Part shown: piece by piece, positions 12,299 through 25,857 of the stretch
How the letters are laid out: the number at the start of each line of letters is the position of its first letter
Numbering within the stretch: the stretch's first letter is position 1
From: Lingula anatina
Taxonomy: Eukaryota; Brachiopoda; Lingulata; Lingulida; Lingulidae
Assembly: GCF_001039355.2 (NCBI RefSeq)
Contig: NW_019775470.1
Span: 223,312-287,311 of the forward strand
Length of the DNA stretch: 64,000 nucleotides
Direction of reading: 5' to 3'
Translations under genes and position numbers: made by a program
The notes under the pieces: model-generated
What the model saw: only the letters and a program-made list of their open reading frames with translations
Database searches by the model: none
Told to the model about the DNA's origin: nothing

Positions 12299-12304
12299 AC
12301 TCAC
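12299..12304 (-). other. Splice donor (GTGAGT) of the receptor exon
   Basis: On the minus strand the coding sequence reads TATTATGAG and then GTGAGT, a near-perfect metazoan 5' splice site. Continuing in frame past it gives only 12 non-homologous residues before a stop, which supports splicing here. The break follows the Glu codon 15 residues after the TM2 aspartate, in phase 0. Confidence 0.85.
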
Positions 12305-14116
12305 CTCATAATAAACGGCCGGGGGCATCACCAGGAAGGCCACCATGATGTCCGCCACGGCCAGGGAGACGATGAAATAATTGGTCACATGCTGCAAAGA
12401 CTTCTCCTTAAAGACACTTAAACACACCAGAACGTTGCCGAAGATAGTCAACAGTGGGATGAAGAGGAGGAAGAGAAGCCAGTAGCGTATATCCGCGTCG
12501 CTCTCCTCTGTACCATTGGTCACGTTGGCGTACTCGGTGGTGACAGACACGCACCAAGTGGCGTTAGGACACATGAGGTCTGCCAGGGTGGTATTCCCTA
12601 GGAACGCGCTTTCTCCATGGGGACCAGCGCCGGCTGCAGCCGCGGCGTTCGTCGACCACGTGCTGTTAAAGCTCTCTTTCAGCCTCTCGGTAACAAGAGA
12701 GGATGTATTAGCGGTCAGCGCTTCGGTTAAACTTCCAGTGACATTGTGCACGACACTTATCGTCTCTCGAACAACACTCGAGGGTTTTGTCCAATCACTG
12801 CTGTTCGCAACAACACTCGGAAATGTGTTTGCGACGGTTTTTGCACTTTGGAGTTGATCATAAGCCGGATACTGCGCAAAGCTCGATATTGACTGCAGTT
12901 CCTCGTGCTGGAAGCTAGACTGTGTTAAGTTATCTACCAGCGTTTCCGATAGATCAGATAAAGTAGGTGGAGTAATGGAAGTTAAATTCAAATAGCCCGA
13001 TGATGAGTTTACAGATGAACTACCGACAGGTGTGCTTGAATAATGTTTGTTTAGTTCACCTGCTTCAGAAGGTGATGAAGTAAAAAATGTTCCAGGGTCT
13101 TTAATAGATTCCGTGAAAGCCTGCGCGGCAGCTTTAGCACCATCGAACAATTCCGCGGTAATGTTTTGTCGGTCTGTAAAATGCGTTACTGATGCACTGT
13201 TATTAAAAGTCGGTGTTGAGTTATTAATAGAGGACACATTGAAGAAATCAGCGGCGCGTTCAATGCCAGGTGACGACGTGGTGATAGCTGATTCAGTTCC
13301 GACGCCGATTCCATCGTCTATATCGGTTACATTATTGAAAGTATTTATAAAGTTACCTCTGTAGTAGCTGCCTGTTGTTTGATCCCCTACCGTGCCACGG
13401 AAATGGTCGGTAAAGGTCGTCTCAGTGAAACGTTTTGTCCAAAGCTGCAAGTGAGAAGGCCGTGACTCGCCGCTTAGTGTAATCTGGACAGTGTGGGGAG
13501 TCGTAGCACCATCAGTATCAGAGCCGCTGGTAAGTTCATCGGTCAAGTTTTTAAGACCTGACCGTAGTATTGACTTAGCATCGGAAGGAACACTTGAAGT
13601 GGTGTTTTGAAAAACGGAAGAAGTAGAAATATCACTGTTGTTGTTGAAGTCACCGTAACTTGGCCACCAGCTGCGGAGCGTCGTGGTAGCAGCGCCGTCA
13701 GATTCTGAAGCAGCTCCTGGAAACCCGGACTCTTTATTGGCTTCTGTGTTTGCGTATCTAATCACGTCCCCGTCGGCGTTGCGCGTAGTATTTTCTAAGT
13801 TCGTTTGAAAACCTTTGATTAGAATCTGTTTGACGTTTTTAGCTATGTGATAATTTCTCGACTCATTGGCGGCAACTGTCTTGTCAAAATCACTGGAATT
13901 GTACCGAAAAAGCTCGGGGAAGATGTTTCCATTGACGCCTCCGGCAACAGAGGTGTTCCGTGCTTCCAATAGAGCCTCTGTAACATTAACTGCACGGTGT
14001 GCAGCGCTCTCTAGCTCCCTGCCGCCTGGTATTTCACCTTTGTTGGTGATAAGCCCTCCGGTAAACCCATCCACGTTTGTAATGTTGGGACGTGGCATGT
14101 GCGTTGAACTTGCCAT
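12305..14116 (-). CDS. D2-like dopamine / biogenic amine GPCR, first coding exon (N-terminal tail, TM1, TM2)
   Basis: This exon encodes 604 residues of a rhodopsin-class GPCR that should sit in the plasma membrane and sense a biogenic amine. Residues 545-569 form TM1, with the GNV motif (N at 561, position 1.50). Residues 579-604 form TM2, with the core SLAVAD (D at 589, position 2.50) followed by [10 protein letters not shown]. The [20 protein letters not shown] block closely matches D2-class dopamine receptors of vertebrates and insects as I know them. Residues 1-544 are a Ser/Thr/Asn-rich tail with about 26 N-x-S/T sequons and only two cysteines (516 and 522), just before TM1. I see no signal peptide, so TM1 would act as signal anchor. 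The start at 14116 has a strong Kozak context (A at -3, G at +4) and an in-frame TAA 42 nt upstream. The exon ends GAG|GTGAGT in phase 0. TM3-TM7 were not found. Another amine receptor subtype is possible. I am confident of the GPCR call and fairly confident of D2-like. Confidence 0.88.
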
Positions 14117-16923
14117 GCTCGCGTTGTCTTTTCCAATGGTCTTTAACGAAAATAATTACTCCAGACCAGGAAACGCGCTCAGGCTTGGGCGATTTCTTGT
14201 CATTTTGAAAACATTTTATTGGTTGATGTGCGTTCCTGGCTTCTTTCAACCCATCCAACGGCAATTAGCTGGTGTAGGAGGTCAGTCAGCGCCTAACCGC
14301 GGTTATTTTGATTACGACCCTCTTAACAGGGGGGAAAACCCTTTGTATAGGTCACGTAGCTGTCAGGTGGTCAGTCTCTCCCAATCTAAAAAGTTTCATG
14401 AAATCCGCACTTCAATTTCTATCTATAAGTTTGGATCTGTTTTTTCACATTTTCCAGTGCTATCAAATAGTTATCACTAATTTGACATGGTTCCTGAAGC
14501 TCTCATCCTCAGTCAATACGTGCACTTTAACACCACATGGCTGCTGAAGGTACTCATTGTAAAAGGGAGATCTGCAAAAGAAGATGTGATGCATTGTTAA
14601 AGTATCTATTGAACAATGCGATGTGTGTATTTATTCCTACTCTGTAAATGCAAACATGCTTATAATCTTGTACTTTAACAACCTTAAAGATGCACAAGAA
14701 GCGAGAGTAAATGCCCTGATTGTAATGTATATGGATTATTAGGACGAGTTTCTTAAAAAGCACAGATAAAATCTACAAAACAAAAAAGTCCACAAAAATT
14801 AATATCTCAGAAAGTAAGCAGAAACCAAGCAAAAATATCAGTTTAAATATCAATTTTCGGAAAATGATGTGACAAAATTCTGTGTTACTATAACTTCTTT
14901 AAAGCATACTCTTTGAGACTACACGGTGGCATTTGGTCAGGCAATGACTAAAAATACGTACTCGCTTAATATGCATCTTGAACATTGCCCTGTTCATGAG
15001 ATTGTGTCATATTTCTATCTTTATTATATTTCTTTTTTATTTGCACATGTGATAGTCAATAAAACAACAGATGTGACTCTAATTTGCGGGTGTTCAAAAC
15101 TGTAGCCGTGCGTCCAACCGACACTTATTCTAAATAACGCTTCCAGCTTTCCATGCATTAAGTTATGGTACCCATTAATCGTGTATTAAAATGTTAAACG
15201 CTTTAAAAGTACGCTCTGTCATGTCTACTGCCTTGGCTACATCCCAGTGAATAGCAGATTCAAATATCTAAGGTTAACGTCATTTGATTTCCAAACCGAA
15301 ACCGTTTTACATGGACTGGAAAATTTCTAAATGTGACATCTGAAACAGACATCGATTGCGGCTTAAATTTCTCTTAAAATTAATGGACTGTAATGGCAAA
15401 CTCATCCCTGCGAAACTACATGCAATACCGTGTCATAACCTGGTTACACTCCATGCTTCCCTTGTGTGTATTCATGAAGTGCTACAACTGCATCCAAACA
15501 CTTCAAAACCCTAAGATTTCATTCATCTACTTCATTTTGTGATGAAAGATTCTTTTCATCATAACCGGATCGTCTCTATGTGTACCGAACCTCTTTTGTT
15601 GCATAGGCGAAATCGCGCTTACCTACCAAGTAGGAATGCAAATATGGTTACAATACTTTATTTAAAGGCTGAAGTGACAATGCTTCGCTCAGAGACTTAG
15701 CATGAAATGATATTGCAATCAAACGAACATGTTGAATGAACCGGTATTAATTTGAATCATGCATTAATAAAATCCATCAAACTATTATAATTCACTTACA
15801 AGTTGTACTGATAAATAATGAATACTCAGCGTGATAATTCAAAAACTCCGGGACCAGCATTAAGGGTTTTCAAGTGTACAATATCATTTAAGGTATTCAG
15901 TAAGGATTTTGATTCCCCTCATGTCAAAACATTTTCAAAATACTTCTACCACGGTTTATACAGTGCGAGCTCATGCTATCTAAGACGAAAGTACAATAAA
16001 TGAAAATTCGGTATTGTCCTTTTTTACAACCACTCCATAATGTTTCAGTGATGACAAGCATTGTGACAGAATCAAATCAATTAAGTACCGACTTACTTTA
16101 CTCATTTGATGTAATAGTCGCATATTATTCCCATTGAAGGGTCGATCTGCGAGGTACTGGATACAAAGAAGACACAATTTTCTACCAAGGGTGTCTGAAA
16201 TGCCCAGTGCTTGCCAAAAATCGTCTTTAATATTTTAAACATAAAATAAGCAGCAAAAACGCACTGATGAAAAGATGAACGACATTGGATTGTTTATTAT
16301 TAAAGTTTATCTTTCGCTGTATAATATGCAACACCATTGCTGGTCAAACTGATTCTTACTAACCATAGGTATATTTTCTTTATAGAAGTGAAATGCAAAT
16401 GCAACCCATATACGAGTAAATTTAAATTATGTTATAGAGTTGGTGAAATTGTAGCAAAGCGATGTCAACGCAATGCCTGTTTTCAACCATAGTTTCTAAC
16501 AACAAAACAGTGCAATGTAGTCTGACCGGACAACATATTTCATTTTTTTTTTTTTAAGATCTTCGGACCCAAAGTGGCTTAATGATTCTTCACGTGTAAA
16601 ACCTAGAATGTCCATCACAAGTAGTGGAATTTATTGATTATGTTTTTTATTCATATGTAAGGAAAGGCTAAAGCTTTATGAAGGCATTTTGATAAAAACT
16701 GCCAAGGACAGCTGCTACTACAATATAAGACCCAGCTTTAATTACTGCTGTCCGGGAAACTCAATGTTTCAGGTAAACAGAAAGTTATTTGATAACTTTT
16801 TTATGACAACTGACGACTAGCCTGCTGTCGTGAGACGAAAGTATCAATCAAAACCTGTCGGATATTCTCTACTTAAAGCAATGTCATAAAAGATTGAAAG
16901 TGTGTAAGCATTTAAGGCATCAT
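14117..16923. other. Upstream flank of the receptor exon; no gene seen
   Basis: This should contain the 5' UTR, promoter or an upstream non-coding exon of the minus-strand receptor. A CCAAT motif (plus-strand ATTGG near 14219) and a 12-bp palindrome TAACCGCGGTTA at 14294-14305 are visible, but I cannot place a transcription start. The ORF reading the other way over 13866-14480 is antisense to the receptor exon and not supported. Confidence 0.4.
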
Positions 16924-17226
16924 TGCCGACGCCTAGGTGGTTATGTTTTCATCTGCGTGACTGTCTGTGTGTTTGTTTGTCGCCAGCTTAACTCAAAAAG
17001 TTATAAATGGATTTTGATGAAATTTTCAGAATAGGCCAGAAATTGGCTAACTTTAAAGTGAACAGATAATGGTGGTGATCCCTGATTCGGATCACTATCT
17101 GGATCCACGAATTAAAAAGTTATTACATATTGGCCAATAATCTTCACCCTTGTGCAGTAGATGTACTACAGTTTAGCGAGCAGGGTCCTTGGCGGCGGTC
17201 TACGTTCTCTGGGTGCTTTCCTAGTT
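16924..17226. repeat. Interspersed repeat, GGTTATGTTTTC...GCGGTCTACGTTCTCTGGGTGC family, copy 1
   Basis: The segment has the layout of a repeat I recognise from many aquatic animals: an opening like CGCCTAGGTGGTTATGTTTT, a GTCTGTGTGTTTGTTTGT stretch, then ATGGATTTTGATGAAATTTT, a GATCCGGAT-like centre, and a close of TTGGCGGCGGTCTACGTTCT followed by GGGTGCTTTCCTAGTT. The two ends are weakly inverted (CCNCCGCCAA type). It has no ORF and is probably non-autonomous. Its formal class is not certain to me. Confidence 0.75.
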
Positions 17227-20200
17227 AACATTATCGGAAGAGGTTTTATTTCGCCTTTTCAGCATGAGAACACTTTGTTGCTAAAAGGGAATTAGCACAT
17301 AACAATAACACAGATTATCATTTGATTAGCTTATATACTACATCCATAAACTATGGATATTTAAGTCGCTTCCATCTCATTCATTGCACACGCATTGAAA
17401 GGGAACGTCGGTACTATGAATGGAAAAATAACACTGGTTTAATAAAAGTACGTCTACATATAAAATAACCCATTTCCCAAGACGGCAATATGCAATGTTG
17501 GAAGCGTAGCTAGCTGCTTAAACGCGCTCTTTAATGTATTTACTTTCTTAGAAGGAATCAACTGGTACAAGGGCGAAATAACGGTTTGTTCTGCGGTGGC
17601 TTTTTGCTGTAGCCTGGCTACTTAGGACATTTTACTCATTATTATTGACAATAAAGGAAATTAAATTTGTTTTAATTATGATCCAGAGACGAGGCGTATT
17701 TTTATGGAGTCTTACTCGGACGTTGTAGCTAAAAGCCAAACAAAGTGCTTATGGAAATATCTGTTTCTTAATTACGCCCACTCTTTACAGCAGGGAGGAA
17801 AAGCGTTCTCATTATTTGATTCCAACGACATGAATTATCTCCGTATGCAGGTCGTTATTTGCAGTTCGTATCAAGTTCTAATTGTTTCCTTACGTTAGAG
17901 CACTGTGTCAGTAATATAAGGTAATTACATTCATAATGACCAGTTCCTAAGCTAACGTCGATTGTTCTGTTTAAAATTAATCAGAATTCCAATGCAATTC
18001 CACACCGGACCATAGAAATCTATTTACCTTGGGAAAATACGGTGCATCAGGGATCCAAAATTATAACTGAAACAATCATTACCTTTTAATTTAAAGGGGG
18101 TTGTTATCTTTATACTTAACCACAAACCCTTTATAATAGCGTCTTTTAATCTCCATTGTTTATCAACAAAATGTCACTTGGCTACATCACTGAGATCGTT
18201 TCCGGGAAAATATGACAATTAAGCCGTCTTTAATGACTGTGAGTGAAGAAAGATTAAGCCTTGAGCTGAACTTTATTCGAAAGGGCAGATTAAAAACCCA
18301 TTTTTCGTAAATGCAGCAGAAAATGGGGGCGATGAAACCAGGCAATTCGGTGTTAGTTGTTGTCAACCGTATTTGCGTAGCTAGATACGTGCTCGTATCA
18401 TCCACCTTATCCTGGACGCCGTTAATCATGGTCGTTCTCTCACCAACCCTTTTCATTAGAAGGAAGGCGTCGAGGTCGCGCCTTTTATCTTTTTAATTAA
18501 CCTGGGCACTCTGTCATCTCCGTGTGTTGGTGCAGGTTACGAAACTGAAGTCCAAATGAATCTCGACAAGTCCAATACTGTCGGCAACGTTTTTTCAGTT
18601 TAACAACTTGAAATTCATAGAAAAAGAGAAAACTGGGGAAAATGACAATAATTGTGCATTTTGAAGAAAATATATAATTTGGTTAATATGTGAACGACGG
18701 TTATACGCCAGTGTAATTACATGAAAACACTGACATCTTGGGGCATCATTTTTTTTTTAAATCACATTAACACAATGTTTTGTTACGCAATAAATTCATT
18801 AATTTTTTCGCGTTAAACCAAAATATCAGAAAGTATTACTAGACAGCGGCTTCGGCGTTTTCTTGTACGACAATCAACAACCATGTGCGCATGTGCAATC
18901 AACGGACTTAATTTGCAATCACCAGAATACGTAGACATGCAAGAGCCTGTCGTTTGTTCTTTAGGGATCAAAAAATTGTCCACTTTTCTATGGTTTCCGT
19001 TTAATCAGACGGGAATACAGCTTTGTGTTGAATCGTCCTTGAAGCCTTAATACATATGCACTTTTTGCCACTGACCGCTTGGTGCAAGGCGGAAGGCAAT
19101 TCTATACCGAAACCTCCGCACGAAACTGACGATTCAATGAGCACGATTCCCAAGTATTAATGCCACTGTGAATTTGAAAGAGATAAGGGTCATTTCAGCT
19201 TTCTGCACCGGTAAATACCAGCGTCCTTGAAACACACAAACACGAAGATCAAGTTATTGGTCGTAAGAAGAACGTGGTCCTTTGCCGTTGGTTTTCGGCT
19301 CGGTGATCATTGCTCTAATTGCAGGGAAATCTGTAAAGTTCAGTTCCAATCAAGTCACGCCTTAGCAATCTTGATGGCCTGGTGGCTTCGTAAACCTGAC
19401 TGTTCTCGCACCTTATGACCTGTAGGTACTTGACTCAGAGTGCCAAACAAAGACCGGGAGGTGGATTTTTTCAGGGTAAGACAGCCCTTCATAGGGGGAT
19501 CCAGTTTTTTCCTAAATGGAGTTTAAGACATAACAAAAGGCAGGGTCGATACATTCTCATACTGAATGGCATAGAACGCCGATGACCCAAGACTATGCTG
19601 ACGAAGTAAGAAACGACCACAACCAGACCACACTGGGAGCATGCAGTGTTGGCAAAACGTAATATCTACTCCCATAGACAAGCCACAATGCATATTGACC
19701 TTTTTGGTCCTATTATATGGCAACAATTACAAGGAACCAATTTTATCTATTTTGACTACTAATTCACAAAGTGAAACTCTCCCCCCATGACATTTTATCA
19801 AGCAACAGACGGAAGAGATCGACCAATACTATATTTACCCAGTCACAAACCATTACGTACGGGAGACCTCGAGTTCCATAAGCATATTACGTCGCTGAGA
19901 AAAAAGTGATCATATTGGATTTAAGGCGCCATGAGACAGCCCCGCAGGCGGAACTTTTTTGTATAACACTTCAAATAATCTGGAGCAACAAGAAACATAA
20001 TGTCCCAAGAGAGCATGGAATGCCAAAGCGATCTTTTGCCGATGGAGATTCGTTTCGGACAATTATAAATATTCAAAGAGACTAACAGTTATGGGCACAG
20101 GGTTATGCCTGTTGAGGTGTGTCACACTCAATTAAACACTGGTTATTGTTTCAGATAGAGATAGAGACAGCATTGATAATGTGCAGTTTAAAGGTGTCAT

Positions 20201-20974
20201 ATCCGGAATATTTTAACCAAATGGAGTTTTCCTAGAAAAAAAGAAGCCTATTTCTAATACTAGAGGATTTTTGTTCGACTGGTAACTTTACATGTTTTAT
20301 GACAATTCTAATTTAAGACATTTCTAATTAAATCACTTACTTCTAAACGACTGGCCAGTCACTAAGGCCGTCAACGATTTTTTCCAGGCACATTTAAGAA
20401 GAATATTGGGTTCCTTTTATTTGAGGGGTACCATCGTTTTTTAGGTATAAAGTATAAAAATAGGTACCTTTGCAGCATATGTAGACACAATTACGCGGAC
20501 AGTGTACTTTTAAGTAAAAGAACTGACACAAGTGGTTTGAACACCTTCGTGATTGTCTTGCGATAAACGTCGATGTGTGCAGACAACTTTTACAACATCC
20601 TGCATGCTTATATACAGTCTGCATGTTTATATCACACTGAGCATCATGGCGAAATTTATTTAAGCTGCAACTATTTTGCCGATCATGTGCAATGAAAGAA
20701 CAGTAGCGCATTAAACTTTAAGATGATTTCTTGCTTTATTTAACTTAAATGGTGTATGGGCATTTCAGTCACCTGAGATCACGGCTTTTGCGTATGACTT
20801 TGACTATTTTAACACGTTGTCGGCTAGACGACAAAAAGTGATTAATAAATACACGATTGGCACTTGAACTACAAGTGTTAGCTCAATAGCTTAATTGCAA
20901 TTGCATCATAGGGCTCGAAAACACAGCGCGTTTCCAGGATTATTTAAGAGTGGACAGGGTGCGGTCGTGTTTGC
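17227..20974. other. No gene recognised
   Basis: AT-rich sequence with short ORFs (all under 90 codons) that show no recognisable domain or splice context. A short T run lies near 18751. Confidence 0.5.
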
Positions 20975-21038
20975 GCGCGAACGTTTGTGCGTGTAAGTGT
21001 GTGTGTGTGCGCGCGCGCGCGCGCGCGCGTGCGCGCGT
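20975..21038. repeat. (GT)n/(GC)n alternating purine-pyrimidine tract
   Basis: Starts with CGCGCGAACG and GTGTAAGTGTGTGTGTGTG, then about 20 bp of pure GC dinucleotides and GTGCGCGCG. A long alternating purine-pyrimidine run of this kind can adopt Z-DNA in principle. Confidence 0.9.
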
Positions 21039-24000
21039 CAGCCTAGCACATATCGAATTTAAGTGGCATTTCTTTGTATATTGATACAACAAATGATGAT
21101 AAAAGAGAAATAGAATATCGATAACACTAAAATGTGCATCATATAGCTAACATTATATTCCTTACCAAGAGAAGGTTATTAATTTAATACCCTTGGATAA
21201 AGAGATGATTTATTTTATGAACTCTTTCGCGGGCTAAACGGTTGCTCTACTTCAGTCACATTAAAATGAACAATGTATTACGCCACAATCGATCCGGTAT
21301 GGTAAATTTGATAAGACATGCTCAGTGGGAAACAATTACTACTACGTCGGCGGAAGGTAGGGCCGAACTTTCGGGACATGAGCGACTTGCTTCTCGTTTA
21401 ATTTTTCTTTCAGTATTCGTTCTGCATTGCCGCTTGTCAATATCATATTCTACCGACGATCCCTTTTAGCAACAGGATACATGGGATGTTTTAGGCTGAT
21501 AAATAAAAACATCAATGAGGAAGCAAGGGTTATCGTGGAGACTTATTCGCACGCGGCACACTGTTTTAATTATAAATTTGGTTACGTTTAGGTATGGTGA
21601 GGCAGCGAATGGAAGAGACAGGTACTCTTTGATATTTACGTGAATAATTTCTAAACAAATCATGGGGTGAGTAAACTGCTGAGCAAAATAAAAGTGATGC
21701 TCTTGCAGTTACTTCAAACGCGTGGCATTCATATTTTGAAGTGTTTCTTTTTTATCAAAACGGGAATGAGTAGCCCAAAGCCTGCAAATGTACGTAAGCG
21801 CGTGGAAATAAAATAACGTTTGGAATTGACTTGACGCTAGTGTCAAAGTAATTACACTTGATATCACAAAACTGACTCGCGCATCTGTTTGTTAAGGCAC
21901 CTAGGAAATTATCGACATCGGCGGTATTACACAAGCGGCTCGCGACATTTCGCGGTACACCGTAGGGTTCAAAAGTCGCCACTTCTTTCCACTGGAAGTT
22001 AAGAGCGTGGCGTCTCTACGTCTGCAGACAGAACTGCACGGTGATGCCATCTGTTTTTATATCGCCTTAGGAAAAGAGATCGCAATTTTTTTTTTGTGTA
22101 TTACAAAAAATATTGGAGTGAAAGATTGGGTGTTAAGGGTAGGGGTCAGATATGTATGTCTGAGTAAATCTACTGAGTGTATTTTTTTTTTCATTCCAAG
22201 TGTAGGCAAAATCGTTTAAACTGTAGTCCAGAGTAGTGCAAAACAAGTGGAAAAGTGATATGCTCAAAAGGCAATCATGTAACACAGAAATGGGAATAAC
22301 AAGTAAAATTACTCCATATTATTCCTTATAGATTGAGGCCATACCTAGGTTCACTTAAGTCCTTTTGAGACATTTCAACACTAGGTATTAATAATAATAT
22401 CAAAATATCGTCCTGGCCCTTATTGTGTACGAGATAATGTTAGAAAACACGCCCAGAAAATATATTTTTGATGATTCGCACAACTTTCAAAACGAGAGGA
22501 TGCTTGTTCGTAAGTCGGCCGATATGAAATTCTCAATCAAAATGACAAATTCTGAGTCCCTTGTAAAATGTTCAGGGTGCTACGTGCCCTAATTTCACCT
22601 GTGAGTATTTATTTTAATACTCCCAACTATGCCTCGCCTATAATTCACCAAAGAAATATGTACAAAATGTTAACACTTATGAACGAATCAAGAGGAAGGA
22701 ATTTAAGTCAAGCATCTCGACATCAATGTCAGAAATGGAAAGCATCCAGTCAACGAATATAAAAAATCAATCGAGAAAGCGTTATAAAGTCACGGTGAAA
22801 TCACTTAAAGTGAACAGGAAAGTTAACAAAAGAAAAGGAGAAATGTGTTACAACTCCGTGCCTTAAGGGTGCGACCACGCCAAAAAAGTAAAGGAAAGAA
22901 CCAAAAAGAGAAATGAAGCTGACATATTCAACGAATGTGCGCGAACATTGAAAAAAAATGAAAGTGGCTGCGACAGGTGTCAAGTACGTTTTCCTGGTAA
23001 TTTATCAAGGTAATCAAGTAATAAATGATTACTGAGCTATGGTTGTTGGGTTTCACTCAATCAAACGTCCAAGTAAATATCAGTTGGCTATGGCGGAGTC
23101 CTTCCAGTCATTCGTGTCAGTGGTGCCGCAAGCGAGGGGGGGCGAGAGATTGGCGCTTCTTACAAAACAAAGTTGTCATCGTGTTTCAGTTGACATCAAC
23201 TTTATGATTTTAGCAACGCAACATGTCCCATGACACTCCCCAGATTTTCTCTTGGAAATATGGTCCCAAGCCTCAGCTGTTATCAGTGAAATTTTACGTA
23301 CATATGTATCTGTCCAGAAGGGTCCCAATTTAGTGTCCCTCATAAAATTTACAGAACCTTACGGGTTTGTGAACCTTATAATGACAACGAATTGTATTAA
23401 CACTTGTAAAATAAGCCCTTTCCTTATTTCGACTCCCTTAAAATCATGTTGTTTCTTCTCACTGTTTATTTTTGTAATTGCCAACCTGTGTGGTTTGTCT
23501 TTTACCTAGTTTGCTAAAAAAAGAACAACACCAATAACGTGTTTTCAATTAAATTTATAGAATATGACGTTGCTGCATTTCATTACTACGTAGATGCATT
23601 ATATACAACACTTGCATCCAAACTTAGCTTGTAATTCAACAAAAATATGCACAATTTGGAAGAGCAAATGGAAGATTCGCAGCAAGATAAAACCTTGTGA
23701 AGGGCTCTTAGGCACATTAGCGTGATTGCCTCATTTCTTTGGGAATGTAAAACATATAAATCTAATTAGATATCAGAGAAAGCTTAAGTCTATACACTTA
23801 AGATCAATGCCAACATATAAGATCGAATGACCAAAGATTAACCTGATTACCGCCCTGGGATCAATTGAAACCAAACACGGTATTAAACCACTGATGCCTG
23901 TAAGCCGGAATACATCTGAGCTGAGAATGTGTTCTTCAGTTCAACATTCTTCTATTTCTATTTCTCAGCTATTTTTGTATCTTTTTGGGTTGTTTGTAGA

Positions 24001-25355
24001 TGATCGAGTCAAGCCCCCAAAGTGAAGTTATGCAACCTGCACTGTGTTGGTGACGCCAATAGAATTCACACACAACAACCGAAGGCATGAACAAATATAC
24101 CCATCGACCATGAGGGTATTTCTTTTCTTCTATTACATCGATCCAATCTTTTTATTATCCCCTTTCGACTAAACACGTAGTTTTTTGTGGACAGAATGAA
24201 ACTGAAAAAAATCTTTGATCGGTGTTTGGATTATCAATGATAGCCATATCTAGATATTAGAGTCAAGTGCCCAATTACTTCATAAATTGCCCCATTACAT
24301 CAGTTTCCAATTATCCAAGAACGACTCATCTCCAATTTTAAGTGTCGAGTATTTTATAACAATTCATGACATATCTCAATATTGCGTGATAAAATTCAAT
24401 TCAAAAGCAATTACAACTCTTTCGCTTTTAGGTACGTGTAAATAGAGCTTCATTTGTTGGACTGCGACTAACAATCACGCAAAAACCGCCAAACATGACA
24501 AAAAACTCTGCCTCGTTAAGTGACATTCTTAAATGTAATACTAAGAGAGCTTTATAGACATTAACTTTATCGCCTTTATTATCCTATAATATTATGATTG
24601 ATTGGCGTTCTATTTAAACTGTAAGTAATGCTTACAAATAACCGTCTTCTGAGATAAATATCTGACAAAATAAATGCTTTATCTATTAAGACAATTCTGC
24701 TAATGAATATTGTGAAATGGAAAATATATGTTTGAAATAAAACGGTTGAATTGTGACTAATTGTACTGACTTAAAGAGAAGACACAGGATTCAATAATGT
24801 ACGAAAATATGCAAAAAGAAAAGCCTTTCATGATTGTAAAATTAAATAAAAATGCTCGGCAGCAAATGGCGAACCGAAATATTATGGAGATGCACTGATT
24901 TGACCGATATGGTATAGCATTGCTCAAACGTGCATATGAACTCCAATGTTAATCATGTTTGATAAAACTAACCAGACGGTTAAACCGACTTCCCTGTTCA
25001 AACATTTCATTAGTACCAATATCTCCCTTTGGTATTAGTTGCTGAATGGATTTGAATAATCCAGACCCATTTGGAACTCAACGGATACATCCCACCGAGA
25101 CCAACCACAAATATTACACTAGCCTTTTAACACTAGGTGATGGAGTTACATGGAAAAAAACCCGAGAAACCAATTCGTCCCATCCGTGCTGCTTCGAGAA
25201 AACTGGAATTACATTTGGTCTGTACCTGTACTTCAGACGATGTACGTGAAGATACCAGTAATTTCATTTGACCTGAACATGTGACTATACTGTTCATCTT
25301 ATAAATGTTGGAAGATATATGTAGGCATCAATAAAGGGCGAAAATGTACATTTTA
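21039..25355. other. No gene recognised
   Basis: AT-rich non-coding sequence. All ORFs are short and show no domain, consistent codon bias or matching splice sites that I can see. Confidence 0.5.
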
Positions 25356-25410
25356 GGTGTGTGTGTGTGTGTGAGGGAGAGAGAGAGAAAGAGAGACAGA
25401 GAGAGAAAAA
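25356..25410. repeat. Compound (GT)n-(GA)n microsatellite
   Basis: GTGTGTGTGTGTGTGTG followed by GAGGGAGAGAGAGAGAAAG and an imperfect GA tail. Confidence 0.92.
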
Positions 25411-25768
25411 TAACTAATTAGATGTCGTAATTATCAAAAGCAACGATTTTTTCGTCATTTTGAGAGTCATTGCTGGTTGGTGTAATTTAATCTATTGAGT
25501 ATACCAAATAAACGGCGAGGAATCTCGTCATCTAGAATTCCCGACGATCAAGGACAGTGCTGTAGTTAAAAGTACATTGCACAATGAAACTATAAGCATT
25601 AAAACATCAAAACCGAACCAAGATTGTATTGATATAGGCTACATGTGTAAACGCCACCGTCGGCAGTACTGAATGTTACATGTACGTATATTGGGCTAAA
25701 TTAATCACGAATATTATAAAGTCCTGTTGTAAATTAAGTTCTACTTTACATTTCCGAGCACATTGCAG

Positions 25769-25857
25769 TTTTTTTTTTTTTTTTAATTTCATTTATTTAT
25801 CTTTTTATTATTATTATTATTATTTATTTATTTTTATTTTTATTTTTTTATTTTTTT
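25769..25857. repeat. Poly-T and ATT/ATTT low-complexity tract
   Basis: A run of about 16 T, then TTATT and TTTATT repeats ending in a second T run. It resembles a degenerate retroposon tail, but I see no adjacent retroposon body. Confidence 0.85.

Noticed and set aside
13866-14480. 204-codon plus-strand ORF
   Set aside because: It is antisense to the receptor exon over part of its length, and it has no domain or codon support of its own.
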